64,000 nucleotides of DNA from Glutinoglossum americanum. Its lineage: Eukaryota > Ascomycota > Geoglossomycetes > Geoglossales > Geoglossaceae. Where the stretch lies: positions 39,612-103,611 of the forward strand of contig JAGHQL010000090.1 in the NCBI GenBank assembly GCA_020080175.1, written 5' to 3'. Position numbers and translations under genes: made by a program. The notes below the pieces were generated by a model that saw only the letters and a list, made by a program, of their open reading frames with translations, did not search any database and had not been told where the DNA came from. Positions 13,301-24,379 of the stretch are shown piece after piece; position 1 is the first letter of the stretch; each line of letters opens with the position of its first letter.

Positions 13301-14390
13301 AAAATCGCCCTTACGTATATGGCTAGCCGGCCTCTCTCCCCTATAGGAGGATTCCCGGGTATTGTTTATTTATTTTTTTTGGTTTCTCCCCGGATCTCAT
13401 GCAGGGCGACGGGTCGAGACGGGGTTTTTCTCTACGTGGCCCTTTCTATTGGGGGTCGCTTTTTTTGAGTCCGGCGGGGAGAGGCAATGGCGACGGCTTC
13501 TCCGGATTGTTAATGCTTCTCGGATCCTTGCTCGTGTTGGTAATCGCGCAAAAGTGCTGGGTGGGAAACTACAGATTCCGCTTCTGGGGTTGACTAGGTT
13601 AACCAGTGGGCTGGATAGAGTACAAGGCACCCGCGCTACCCCCCCGCCTCTAGGGCTGAGCCGCTGCTCGTTTCATCAGCCTCATTCTCGGATGGCTTTC
13701 CTAGTTCGGTTTGAGATAGAGCATCATGAGAGTGGGCGCGGTATTCAGCAATCTCTATTCTTTGGCGTTTGATCGAATCCTCTCCTGTTTTAATTGCTCC
13801 TTCGCTGCGCCTTGCTGCTTTTTATCTTTTTTTATTTCCTAGTCAAAGAGCCTTTCGGGCTGCGTCCTTGGATGAAACTGGCGTGAGAGTGCTGACCACA
13901 TCTGAGACAGAGAGATGGCTCTTTCCGTCAACTCGCCTCGAAGGTGCTTGCATTGTGGGGCTCACCTCGTCTGGGCTTTACCAATTTATTAGCCGCTGTA
14001 GGAACGCGTTTACAAGCAGCGGCTATCTATGGATTCCCCAGTACCCGCTTGCTGCATCAATGCTTAACTGCAGCTTAGCTGACCGATCCTGTCCACTACT
14101 GACAGCTCATTATTGTCGGGTCGGAGCCCCAGGCAACCCGACGGCCTGACAGGACTCCAGAGCTGCAGCCGAACTTCAACCGAGCTTCACCATCGTGTGG
14201 GCTGGGTGACGTGCTCCCGAAAACTGTCTCCCCTGCTTATCCTCCGAGACTTGACTCATTAGGCACTATAAATCTCACCAAATAAGGGGTTTGACGTACC
14301 CCCATGCCTCGGTGGCCTAGCCCACCAAATCGATTGACTGTTTTTATACTTGTATTGCATGACCGGAGTGCGACCGATTCGAGAAAGAGC

Positions 14391-14415
14391 GGGACCGGGA
14401 CCGGGACCGGGACCG
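14391..14415. repeat. (GGGACC)4 hexamer repeat
   Basis: Four perfect tandem copies of GGGACC are followed by a partial unit in non-coding DNA. Confidence 0.9.
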
Positions 14416-15780
14416 CGAAAGGGTTGGCAGAGTGGAGATACGGAGATACGTTGAGCGTACTACCACTACGTTGCCTTGTCTTACTGCATGTACGACCCCC
14501 AAGAAGATCAGCAAAAACGTTTCCTTTCCCGGGCCCACGTTCTACAGCGTCAAGATCCTGCCTCATTCGATCGTCGGTCGATAGTTGTTCCGCACCCCCA
14601 AATGCTATGAAGTAAGATCTCACCCTCCCTTAAATTGACATTCCTTATTTTCACCGACGTAATTCCGATTCTATCTTCGGCTCACAATGCCTTGGCTCGA
14701 TACTGCTTTGACAAACCCTGGGACATGCATTCGCTTCTTGTGATCTGTCAGAGAGAGAGTTCAGGCACCACCCGTCCCGCAAGCCTCCTCAATTGCTGGA
14801 TAATTGTACCATGCACTTGAACGAGTATGGAGTTACAAATTAACCAATTCGCGATTAGGTTCCAGTCGGAAAGTGTACCCTCTTTCGTCTTGTGAGAGTT
14901 TCAAGAGCCGAACAAAATCTTCTTGGGGTCGGATACCCATGTTTCACTCCGCTGTTTTGGGTAGAAGCATGTGGTAACAAATAAGCACGACCGAGTTGAC
15001 CTAAAATGATCTACACGGCAGAGATCTCGGTTCTCCTTTCCTTACTCATGTCAGCTCTTATAGTTTCCTCGTGGAACTCTCACGTTGTCCCTGCAGAAGG
15101 ACGGAGGTTTCCAGTCGAGTATCTGGAATCCTGGCTAGGGGTTGAAAATGTCCACGGTGGCCTACTTTAGAAAATACCGGTAAGCGGAGCACTGGCTTCG
15201 CGACGTTGCTAGTAGGTTATAGGAGGTACGGAATACCACGGCTTACTATAGCAGCACGTTGTGGCCTATTTGGAGGCCTATAATGTAACGCTTAGGATGG
15301 GTTTGCGAGGAGCTGCAGAACTGTCATAAAAGTGGAAATAGAGCCACAAAATTTCGAAACTTCCACGATTGTGTTTTCTGTGTGACACCTAGCCTAATCT
15401 CGCTTTCTTGAAAATTCCTAGCGGGTTCTGGTAAAGTTATCGAGAATTGGGCCCGCGCAGGGTCCTCCACCAAGCTACACGAGAAATAAGGTAGCTCCCC
15501 TGACATCAAAAAAGAAACTAACCTTGTCGGAATTGAAATAATTGTTAAAACGGCCCATGCCGGTCTGTTTTTCCCCTGGATAATCCCCGCTAGCATCATC
15601 GGGCAACCAGCGATGACCCAATGACCCCGCAATGCCCAGACAGCTCGGCGGAGTCGGTGTCTAAAACTCCGTCCATGTGAAGCAAAACCGGCTTCCCACT
15701 CTCCCGACACATAACCAAGAAACAACTCCAAAGATACAACATACAATCCTTCCACTGAAGAGAGAAAGAGAAACCCAAAA

Positions 15781-16358
15781 ATGGTGGATATCAACTACAT
15801 CCGCGTCGCACAGACGCTTGGAATCACCTCGTCTGCTGTACTTGCAGGTAGTTAACTACCCACTAGATAACGCAACCCACCCTCAAAGCCTACTGACTCA
15901 AACATCTTGTAGGCAGCCTGTTCTCCATCTCCTTTTCCACCGTACCGTCTCTCCTCCTCGCCCCTGCACCGCTCCTCCAGCAGCAATGGGAAGCCATCTA
16001 CCAACACGGTAAGACCGTCGGGCCGCGCGTCGCACTGTTCTCTGCTGTGAACCTCCTCTTTGTGGCCTACAAGCGCTATGACAGTGGAGGATTTGGGGGT
16101 GGGGAAGGCCCATGGCAAGCCTATGGGGCGGCGGCGGTTATTACGATGATGATTGCTCCATATACGGTTGTGCTGATGAGGGATGTTAATGATAAATTGC
16201 TGGCTGCGGGGCGGAGACTAGGGAAGAGGACGGAGATTGGGATTGCGGAGGAGGAGGGCGTGAAGAAGTTGGTGGATAGATGGGCGACCTTTAATTTCTT
16301 TAGGGGAGTTCTTCCGTTGACGGGTGCGGTTGTGGGGGTTTGGGCTGCGCTTGGTTAG
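15781..16358 (+). CDS. DUF1772 / anthrone-oxygenase-like four-helix membrane protein
   Basis: Exons 15781..15847 and 15913..16358 encode 170 aa; the 65-nt intron lies in the first hydrophobic segment. Four hydrophobic segments are visible: residues about 10-40 (ending in FSISFSTVPSLLLAP), about 60-80 (VALFSAVNLLFVAY), about 95-115 (AAAVITMMIAPYTVVLM) and the last 20 residues (FFRGVLPLTGAVVGVWAAL). The motif AGSLFSISFSTVP and the APYT-x(5)-DVN segment fit the DUF1772 family. That family includes fungal anthrone oxygenases of polyketide clusters, but most members stand alone and are uncharacterised. No polyketide synthase lies nearby, so a biosynthetic role is unsupported. Coding bases are C-rich in the first half and G-rich in the second. 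Confidence 0.8.
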
Positions 16359-16876
16359 GCTATGGAAATGATGAACCGATTGCCCTTTTAGCTTTGATTT
16401 TCGAAGTACGTTTCGTTGCTATGTTCAGAGTTACATATAACCTCCTAATATTCAGAGCCTCCAATTGACCGCCCATTATTGGGATCGTTCTTGTTCCTAT
16501 TAAGTGTCTCACTGGCAAGTCTCCGCGGGCACTTGATATCAACAAACTATGCGCGGTAAAGCTAAGACCCTTAGCTGCAAAAAACCTCCTACAGGGTAAC
16601 GTATAGTGGAGCCTGCTCGGGATAGATCCTTATAACCGCCGTTTGATCAACATACCCCCAAAAACTCTCCAGGGGAGAGGCTATTTAACAAGAATGTTGT
16701 CCAATAGAACATAATTCTTCCTTGGGGCATCTTTCGCAAAGAGGAAGTCCTGATGTTGGAGGAGCGGTGATGCAGTTGGGGTATCTTTCGATAGTAGCGG
16801 AAGTTTACGGGCGAATGGAGCACAGACCGCCGGCTACAATGTGGGGTTTGGGCCACCCCACAATCATTACGTATCA
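16359..16876. other. Intergenic region
   Basis: This is the 3' flank of the DUF1772 gene and the promoter of the RidA gene. I see no other feature. Confidence 0.6.
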
Positions 16877-17517
16877 ATGTTCGCAGCGAGACACATCTCT
16901 CGGTGTATATCAACGGTATTTCCTCGAGCAATTACTAGTAGAGAAATTCCCTTCAAATTCATCACGCTGCCTCTCCGCGCCCGCATCCAGAATATGGCCT
17001 CCTTCACACGTGTCTCAACGAAAGACGCGTTTCCTCGTGAGTGGGACTCGGGGCGAAAGGATAGCTAGTTTTTACTCTGAGGGTTTACCTGCTAACTAAT
17101 TGGATCTTGCGATACAGCTGTGGGGCCCTATGTATGCTCTTTCGCTCCCAAACTAAAAAGAAAACTAAAGATATTAACTTATCTCCAACCACCCAGTCCC
17201 AAGCCACCTCCGCCCCACCCTTTGTCTTCGTTTCGGGTCAGGTCCCCGCCGATGCCGCCGGGAAACTCGTTGAAGGCACCATCGCCGAGAAGACCGAGGC
17301 CTGTATCAACAATATCAAGGCCATCCTGGCCGCCGCCGGTTCCTCTATAGACAAAGTTGTGAAGACCACTGTGTTCCTTGCGGATATGGCTAGCTTTGCA
17401 GAGATGAATGCTGAGTACGAAAAGCACTTCACCGGGAAGCCTGCCAGAAGCTGTGTTGCAGCTAAACAGCTCCCAATGGGCGTGCCTGTGGAGATTGAGT
17501 GCATTGCACTGGTATAG
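16877..17517 (+). CDS. mmf1: RidA/Mmf1-family imine deaminase, probable mitochondrial form
   Basis: Exons 16877..17036, 17118..17131 and 17197..17517 give 164 aa. The RidA core (about 125 aa) is complete: PVGPYSQA, FVFVSGQVPAD, GTIAEKTEACI, VVKTTVFLADMASFAEMN, PARSCVAAKQLP and EIECIALV. The Arg of PARSCV is the conserved substrate-binding residue. RidA proteins hydrolyse reactive enamines and imines such as 2-aminoacrylate. The middle exon is only 14 nt and supplies most of the PVGPY motif. From the first in-frame ATG (16877) a 39-residue leader with seven Arg/Lys and one acidic residue precedes the core and looks like a mitochondrial presequence. A second ATG at 16994 would give a 125-aa cytosolic form. 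Yeast uses two genes, Mmf1 and Hmf1, for these two locations. Confidence 0.88.
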
Positions 17518-17922
17518 TTTGAGCATGGGGTTGTTGCGGATATTGTAGCATAGCCATTATTTTCGAAAAGCAACGAGGTTTGGAGCATCTGAGCCAGCGC
17601 CTCCCCGCGCGCGCGCTTTACGCCTTGATCCGTAAATCAAAGACCTAAATTTTGGGAATGTTTGCTCGGCGAGATGGATAGCTTGATAAAAGCAGAGACC
17701 ACCTCCAATATAACCACTAACAATCCAAAACGATGGCTCATATGGAATTGCGCTGTCAGCAAAGCAGCTTGTATGTCGAGCATAGTCGTGAAAACATTAC
17801 CTGGGCACGATCGACGATGAACGGACCATTCTTCCGGATACACTAGTGCCAACTGTCACAATACCGAAGTCGGCCAGGACGAGCATTCGTCAGTGATTTA
17901 GCGACCCTCCATTTCAAGTTCA
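17518..17922. other. Intergenic region
   Basis: 3' flank of the RidA gene and 5' flank of the tRNA gene. I see nothing else; a CGCGCGCG run lies at about 17607-17615. Confidence 0.6.
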
Positions 17923-18005
17923 GGGAAAGTGGCCGAGTGGTTAAGGCGACACGTTCAGGTCGTGTTGGGATTCATCCCGCGCGCGTTCGAATCGCGTCTT
18001 TCTCA
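17923..18005 (+). tRNA. tRNA-Leu (anticodon CAG), no intron
   Basis: This is an 83-nt class II tRNA. The acceptor GGGAAAG (17923-17929) pairs with CTTTCTC (17998-18004) with one G-U pair, and the discriminator base is A. The D arm contains GGCCGAGTGGTTAAGGC. The anticodon stem ACACG/CGTGT encloses the loop TTCAGGT, with anticodon CAG at 17956-17958. The long variable arm GGGAT/ATCCC is typical of Leu and Ser tRNAs. The T arm is GCGCG-TTCGAAT-CGCGT. A discriminator and D stem of this kind fit leucine, so CUG is read as Leu here, not as Ser as in some yeasts. Confidence 0.95.
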
Positions 18006-18010
18006 GTACA

Positions 18011-18020
18011 TTTTTTTTTT
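18011..18020 (+). terminator. RNA polymerase III terminator
   Basis: A run of ten T begins five bases after the tRNA 3' end, as expected for Pol III termination. Confidence 0.9.
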
Positions 18021-18557
18021 CCACCAATCTTTTATTAACTGAGCTCGGAGCAGAGCACAGTTCTAGGACTTGTTCTTTCCGGGTTGAGGCGAAAGGGTGG
18101 GAAATGTTTCCACATCCTTGCGCAAAATCAGCATGGGTGTAATGCGAACTTTTGCGTGAAAGCTCAGCTGCAGCCACCGAATACATCACTCCCCCTCCTC
18201 GATCTTTGTTTTTGTTCATTCTAGGTGATGATGGCCTATAGTCCACGCAACTAGCTGGGCGCTCAAAGGCGGTGAGCAAGAGATTTGGTCTGGACGCTGG
18301 CTGAATAGCCTATTTTCAGCTAGCCCCGCCATAAGAAGGAATTCTCTGCGACGAACAACTGTATTGCCCTCATGACCCCAAATCCCATACCCCACCAGCC
18401 TGCACGAGACCACTTTCCCCCCTAATGTCCCTGCGTCAACAGGTCAAATAAACCTCGGTGCCATGCCCGCTTCCGGCCGGGGACTCTTCTTGAACTCTTC
18501 TCTCCTTATCGCTGGCGAGTAAGTGGTGCTTCACCTTACGGTGTCCGCTGAACAACA
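18021..18557. other. Intergenic region
   Basis: Promoter and leader of the GH76 gene; no other feature seen. Confidence 0.6.
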
Positions 18558-20474
18558 ATGACGATCCCACGAATATCCTCAAGCCATCGTCCCCAACGTC
18601 CACAATACGATGGGCTCCTCTCCTCCCCGATGCTCATGGCAGCCCTCTGTCTACTGTTATGCACTGCGGTGAATGCCTCATTCTTACGACCTACTAGCGT
18701 TTCGAAGCCAAGCCTGGGTGCTGAAGAAAGTCAGCATGCCTTCAGAGAACGCGAATCCACGCTCCAACAACCCCTTACCCGCGACAAACTTTTCCTCATA
18801 CAGGGTGATGAGTATCCCCACCCTCAGCGCCCGTTTCCAAGTCCTCGGCCTGGTGCCGAAGAGGAGGTAGGAGAGAGTAATCCTGCGATTCTAAACAGCC
18901 TGTCGGCTCTCATTTCTGCGCTGGACGTAATGCAGGCACATTTCGCAGTCTGGCAGGGCTGTTGGGAGAAGTCCATTGACTGGACCGCCGCAGTCCTCGG
19001 GACATATGTCGCTGCAGCGCTCTCAACCCTTTCAGCGTCCCTCGATTATGTCGACCCTCCTGCTAGTGGAGATGAGGCGGAGGCGCGAGAGAACATGGTC
19101 AATATATATTTTAGTGGGCTTACAACGTTTTATTTTGGGCAGAACTCGGTGGCTTTAAGGATGGAGGCATACGACGATATGCTCTGGGTTGTCCTGGGAT
19201 GGCTGGAAACAATAAAATTTATCAATCTCCACAGCTCTCTCCGTTACGCTGCTACCTCCCCGGCGGAATCCTTTCCAAGCTCTAGCTACAATTCGACGAT
19301 GTGGTACGGCAACCAATTCATCCCCGCCTACGCGCACCGGGCTCATATATTCTACGACCTTGCCTCTAAGGGCTGGGACACATCACTTTGCGGTGGCGGT
19401 ATGATATGGAACCCACGTCTCCTGCCGTACAAAAACGCAATCACCAACGAGCTTTTTCTCACCGCCAGTGTCGGAATGTATTTGTACTTTCCTGGCGACG
19501 ACAATCCCTCTCCGTTTGTACCATCGCAAGACGCCGAAGGCAAGACCCCCCCGGCTTCGACGGCGAATGTTGCTCCAGCGGAGCCATACGATCCTAAATA
19601 CCTAGTCGCAGCCTTAGAGGCCTATAAGTGGCTCTCGTCTAGCAACATGACTAATGAACGTGGACTGTATGTCGATGGTTTTCATATTTCGAACTTCGGC
19701 AGCGGTAACGGAACAGATACGAATACCAAATGTGATGAGAGGAACGAAATGGTCTATACATACAATCAGGGTGTCCTATTGTCGGGGTTACGCGGGCTGT
19801 GGGAGAGCACTGGTGCTCAGAGTTATCTGGACGAGGGCTACATTTTAATAGAATCAGTAATCAACGCCACGGGATGGACCTGGGGGGTACCAGACAACGG
19901 TGGGGATATGGGACGTTGGTCCGGGCTCGGCCGTGCTGGAATTTTGGAAGAATCGTGCGACTACTCGGGCACATGCTCCCAAGACAGTCAAACCTTCAAA
20001 GGCATCTTCTTCCACCATCTCACATTATACTGTGTGCCGCTCCCAAGCGAGCCATTACGCATGGGTGTGACCTACGCAGCGAACGCAGAGCTAGCACGGC
20101 TACATGAAGATAGCTGCAATTCCTACAGCGACTGGATCGCGCACAACGCCCAAGCTGCCTACTCCACTAGGAATTCGGGCGGGGAGTTCGGCATGTGGTG
20201 GGGTAGCCCTGCTGGCAACGCCATGTCTGACCCCAGCGCGGAACCAACCTTGTCCAACGGTTCTGTCGATTATCGGAATCTGGGCGTACCGATGGATTCA
20301 ACTTGGGGAGGCACGGCAACGCCACGAGAGCAGAAGGTGGACGCAGCTAGCGTTAGTCATGATTTAAACGACCGAGGGAGAGGCCGCACGGTGGAGACGC
20401 AGGGCGGTGGGGTTTCTGTCCTACGGGCTATGTGGGAGATTGTAGACCTAAGAGCGAGGCATCGGCGACGATGA
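18558..20474 (+). CDS. Secreted GH76-family alpha-1,6-mannanase-like protein
   Basis: A single exon encodes 638 aa. A hydrophobic segment at residues 25-42 (MLMAALCLLLCTAVNASF) is a likely signal peptide or signal anchor. The GH76 signatures follow: a WQGCWEKSIDWTAAVLGTYV region, AYDDMLWVVLGWLE with the paired aspartates at residues 206-207 (the catalytic pair in the family), WNPRLLPYKNAITNELFL after CGGGM, and TYNQGVLLSGL. GH76 enzymes act on alpha-1,6-mannan; the fungal Dfg5/Dcw1 members join GPI proteins to the cell wall. The C-terminus is polar and basic, ending RARHRRR, with no hydrophobic GPI-attachment tail. This is therefore more likely a secreted or periplasmic member than a GPI-anchored Dfg5. 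N-glycosylation sequons are frequent. Confidence 0.88.
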   Translation: MTIPRISSSHRPQRPQYDGLLSSPMLMAALCLLLCTAVNASFLRPTSVSKPSLGAEESQHAFRERESTLQQPLTRDKLFLIQGDEYPHPQRPFPSPRPGAEEEVGESNPAILNSLSALISALDVMQAHFAVWQGCWEKSIDWTAAVLGTYVAAALSTLSASLDYVDPPASGDEAEARENMVNIYFSGLTTFYFGQNSVALRMEAYDDMLWVVLGWLETIKFINLHSSLRYAATSPAESFPSSSYNSTMWYGNQFIPAYAHRAHIFYDLASKGWDTSLCGGGMIWNPRLLPYKNAITNELFLTASVGMYLYFPGDDNPSPFVPSQDAEGKTPPASTANVAPAEPYDPKYLVAALEAYKWLSSSNMTNERGLYVDGFHISNFGSGNGTDTNTKCDERNEMVYTYNQGVLLSGLRGLWESTGAQSYLDEGYILIESVINATGWTWGVPDNGGDMGRWSGLGRAGILEESCDYSGTCSQDSQTFKGIFFHHLTLYCVPLPSEPLRMGVTYAANAELARLHEDSCNSYSDWIAHNAQAAYSTRNSGGEFGMWWGSPAGNAMSDPSAEPTLSNGSVDYRNLGVPMDSTWGGTATPREQKVDAASVSHDLNDRGRGRTVETQGGGVSVLRAMWEIVDLRARHRRR

Positions 20475-23400
20475 TGGAAATGTTTACAATATCTGTGGGG
20501 TTCCACACCCCATAACCTTTCTTTTCCTTTCACGAGAGATTTTCTGTATAGTTTGATTGTGTACTCTGTTATTCGCGGATAAAGACGGGTAATTGGTTTG
20601 CCTCCTTTGTCTAATCGAAGATCAGTGGGAGTTATTTAACCAATAGCATTTGCTTTTGTGGGGGGATGGCATTGCGAGAGCTACGGCACTGTACACTCGA
20701 GATAACCTTCGGCGGGATAGATAAGTATTTTCTTTCGTTGGATACGGGGGGCCTTTGTTTGGATATTGCGGAAATCGAGCCCCGGGTCGAGGCGCCCTTC
20801 AACTAGGGTTTTGATATTAGACTTCTGCTTCATCTTCATTTGGACAATATATCAAAGACTTGTTATATTTCTGGGCCCCTTTAAGTCTGAAGATCGCTCG
20901 GGGCTTGCTAAATGCTAGGTTTTGACTAGCCTAGCCACCTTTGATAGCTTCAGGTTGGATCACTGCGTCTTGGTGGTCCGTTACCGTGGGAGGGTCCACA
21001 AGAGGATCTATTGTCTAACAAGAAGCCACTACGACTAGGAGTCACACAGGATGGAAACGGACCTACAGAGATTAGTGTTAGGCTACAGACCGCTCTGACA
21101 ATAGCTAGGCGGGACTATCACCCAGGTTTCTACCCTTCATGGCCTGGCAATCGGATGTATTAGCTCCTACTTTGCGCTTATTCTCCTCCCCTGTCAGTAG
21201 CGGGAACAACGCTATGCAAAGACAGCAAGACATATGGCAAATCAGTGTTTTGCTAGGCTCTTGTTTTGTTCTCCGCGGAGAGGGGATAAGAAATGCGGCA
21301 TGGCTGCTAGACTGCCGATATTGCCGTATGCCGGACGTTCCAGGTGCTATTACGGCGGCGGGGGGTTGCCTCCGGGAAAAGAAGGTGGATTTCTGAGTGG
21401 GTTGGCAGCTTGCGTACCCATACTCAAGCCAGAGGATTACTTTTTCTCGTACCCCTCGGAGGATCCTGACCCAAATCCCGGGTCTTAAGAGAGGACGGGT
21501 CTCCTAGAGGGGCCGGCAGGCATATGGTTTGTTTACCTTCCCCAATTCTCCACGCGAGAGCGCACCAAGTACGAGTTACCACAGGCGCCTTGCCTGAATC
21601 ATGATCCCTCTCTCTGTGCCTCTATTTCCCGGTTCTCCCTAAGCCCGTTGTCCCCTTTGCCGCGCTATACAACCCCACAACAAACACAGAAGACATCCCA
21701 GTCCCGGACAGCCCCGGGTGATTCCCACCCCGGGGGCTTATCAAACGTGCCGCACACGTTATCCATCAAATCCTACTTTTTCTTGGGAACAGAGAGATGC
21801 GGCGTGGGTTCTCCCGACACAACAACATGCCGGAAACCCGAAAGCGCAATGCGTTGGGTTTCTAGGGAGGCGGGTGGGGGAGGTTGGTCAACCGGCGGGC
21901 TTTTGCGGGTTTGAGGATTTCGGTGGAGGAGGAAGAGAGGATGGCTGGGCGAGGTTGGTTAGATCAATCAGCCAGTGGACTTTTTGCGGGTTTGAGGGTT
22001 TGAGCGGAGGAGAGAGAGTGCGGCTAAGTAAGGTCGTCAATACATATCTACGATAAGCCGAACGACTACTTTTCTTACGCCCCCCTCAGGTTCATCAGTC
22101 GAAATCCTGTGGATCCTAACGAACGCTTCCTTATTCTTTTTTTTCCGAGACGGATGTCTAACCGCAGTCCCCTCGCACAATAAGTCGCCATCTATTACTC
22201 TCCTTCCTCTTTCAGGTAGATATAACACACGCTGCCCAAGGCCGCTAAGGAAACCCAACAGCGCACAAACGGATAAGGTACAAGTTGCATCTTTGGTGGT
22301 GTTGTCGTTGTTGGTATCGTGTTGGTTACTATATCATCATGCGTCACAATTGCCCCCCCCCATCCCGTTCTGGGTATATACATACATAGATAGGCAAATA
22401 CATATAAATAGTCCATTGAGCTTGTGGATTGGATGAGGCTTTCGGCTCGACCTAGGGGACATTCCCACTTCATTGTGGGTTTGGAGTATCCCGTGGGATC
22501 TTCTGTGGAAAAATACCGCGAGAATTACGATACCGGTGGGATATCTACATGGGAGGCATCACGATCTGGCATGGTTGCGAGGGATATTAATTGCCTTGGG
22601 CCAAGTACTCTCTTCAATACGTTCTACTAGGGCTTGGTTTGACACTCTGACCCATTTAGGTGGCTCATCAGTTATCATCTTTTACACTATGACCACCAAT
22701 CTAAATTGAACGACACTCACAAAAAATCTTGAAAGCTGGGGCCCCCCCGTTCTCTCTTCTCTTACCATTCTCTCTCTCCTGTGAAGTTTCCATATTCAGC
22801 TGTCCATATATACTACCGCCTCACGCCCGCCCATCAGCCAATCGTCGGGACTATCCCGCTCGCTCCAGCAGAAGAAAAAAAAAACACCCACTTCACCCCC
22901 ATCCCACCGCCAAAAAAGAAGGGAAAAAAAAAAAAAAACAAGTTCTACCTCATCCTCCCCAACCCCTCAAGCCTCTTCATCAAAAATTCCGCGGCCTAAA
23001 CGGCGGGGGGAAAGAAAATAAAAAATAAAAAATAAAAAAAAATCGCACAGACATGAAAACTATGCGGGGAATCCTGTTTCCCGTCTGTGTGCCCACCGGT
23101 GAGTTTAAACGATCACCGCAACGCATAACACATCCACAGCACCCCCCTCCCCCCCGGGCGGGGGACTTGGGCTAAATCCAAGCAAGGAAAAAAAAAAAAA
23201 AACCTGCCGGGGATCGTTATACCTGCTCGGATCTGGCGTTCCGCGGACTAGTGCGCCGCCCGTCGAGAATAACAACAACAAAAAACGTTCATTCTGCATG
23301 ACACCTGCACCTGGCCCCTCCTCCCCCTCCTCCTCCATGGGCGGCGGTGCAATGCAAATCTCCGAACCTCCACGGCTGAGAGGGGGGGGGTTTGGCGCAA

Positions 23401-24379
23401 TGACAGGGGTGAATTAGCTTCGATTCTCGGGTTTAATGCGCTGTGGTGTTTTGGCTAAAGGGGGTTTTGGGGCTGAAGGGAGAGCGGTGTGTTGGTGGTG
23501 GTGGTGGTGGTGGTGGTGGAAGAATAAGGCAGGTGTGTGTGGCGTGTGGTGGGCGGAGCATTGATCTGACGGAAAACTTGATACAAAGCGTCGGCCGTAT
23601 CGATCGATGCTAAGGGTAAAACTAACTAGCCCCATCCCTGCTCAATTGACAAATTCTCCGACGTTTATCTCCTTATGCGGTCCCCCATCCCAAAAGTGGT
23701 TGCTCTGTTGGGTTTGGTCGTGGGATCGTCTCGAGCCCTCTGGGGAAAAGTGGTTTGAGTTAGTCTTCGAGACAGGTGGAAGTAGGTATCGGGGCTGCCG
23801 GCGATCATATGGGCCCTATATTGAGGGAGGGGGGGTAATATGTGGTTTTATGCCGAGTTCTACGGGAAGACACGGACACCCTAACATCACAAAAGTCGAG
23901 AGACGTCTCTTTTTGTTGACCCATGAAATTTTCTAGAGGAAATAATAACCCAAGAACCCCGGAAAGCCTCTTTCGTTGGTTACGCCGTGCTCCGTGCTAC
24001 ATACAACCTCGCATACAGCCGCAAATCCCATATATGCAGATGTGTAAAGGGAAAGGATGCCCAGCCAGATTCGTGAGAGTGTAGAGGCAGAAAAGCATGT
24101 TGAACTAGAGACCCGTGAAACATCAGATACGAAAAAAAAATCAGTGAGGACAAATGCAAAATCGTGAGATAGCGACAGGCGAGGCTGTAATCGGAGATGG
24201 CGCCAGCGGGGCGTGTTATGGAACGAGAGAAGAAAAGTTGGTATTACAGGGGCCAGTGAGAGAGAGGGTCCACGCTGTCTAGAGCTAGCCTTCGCAATTT
24301 CAATACAGGGTCATGCCTCGCAGTTTAATTTCGACGTGGCTGTGATGACTATGCCTAGACTCCGGGGAGACCTGCCCAA
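20475..24379. other. Long intergenic region (3.9 kb), low-complexity rich
   Basis: I see no credible gene. The part from about 22860 to 23230 is dense in homopolymers: A-runs, (AAAAAT)n near 23015-23041, C and G runs. A (GGT)n tract is listed separately. The region separates two convergent genes (GH76 and Myb-like 2), so it is not explained as promoter; it may include long 3' UTRs. Confidence 0.5.
23491..23519. repeat. (GGT)n trinucleotide repeat
   Basis: About nine GGT units in non-coding DNA, at the centre of a G/T-rich stretch. Confidence 0.85.

Larger units (their letters stand above)
11654..15780. other. Long intergenic region (4.1 kb)
   Basis: There are several frames of 90-156 codons on both strands, but all lack recognisable motifs and coherent splicing, so I call none. 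The stretch includes simple repeats at 13239-13300 and 14391-14415, listed separately, and T-rich and C-rich runs. The final 100 bases are A/C-rich and lead directly into the next start codon. Confidence 0.5.

Noticed and set aside
12928-13468. Pro/Ala/Thr-rich frames before the (CACG)n repeat
   Set aside because: Low complexity, overlapping in three frames and running into a microsatellite; no support for a gene.
15781-16358. Anthrone oxygenase of a polyketide cluster
   Set aside because: The family fits, but no polyketide synthase, tailoring enzyme or transporter is in the window.
20475-24379. Transposon remnant in the low-complexity gap
   Set aside because: I found no terminal repeats, target duplications or transposase/reverse transcriptase motifs by eye.
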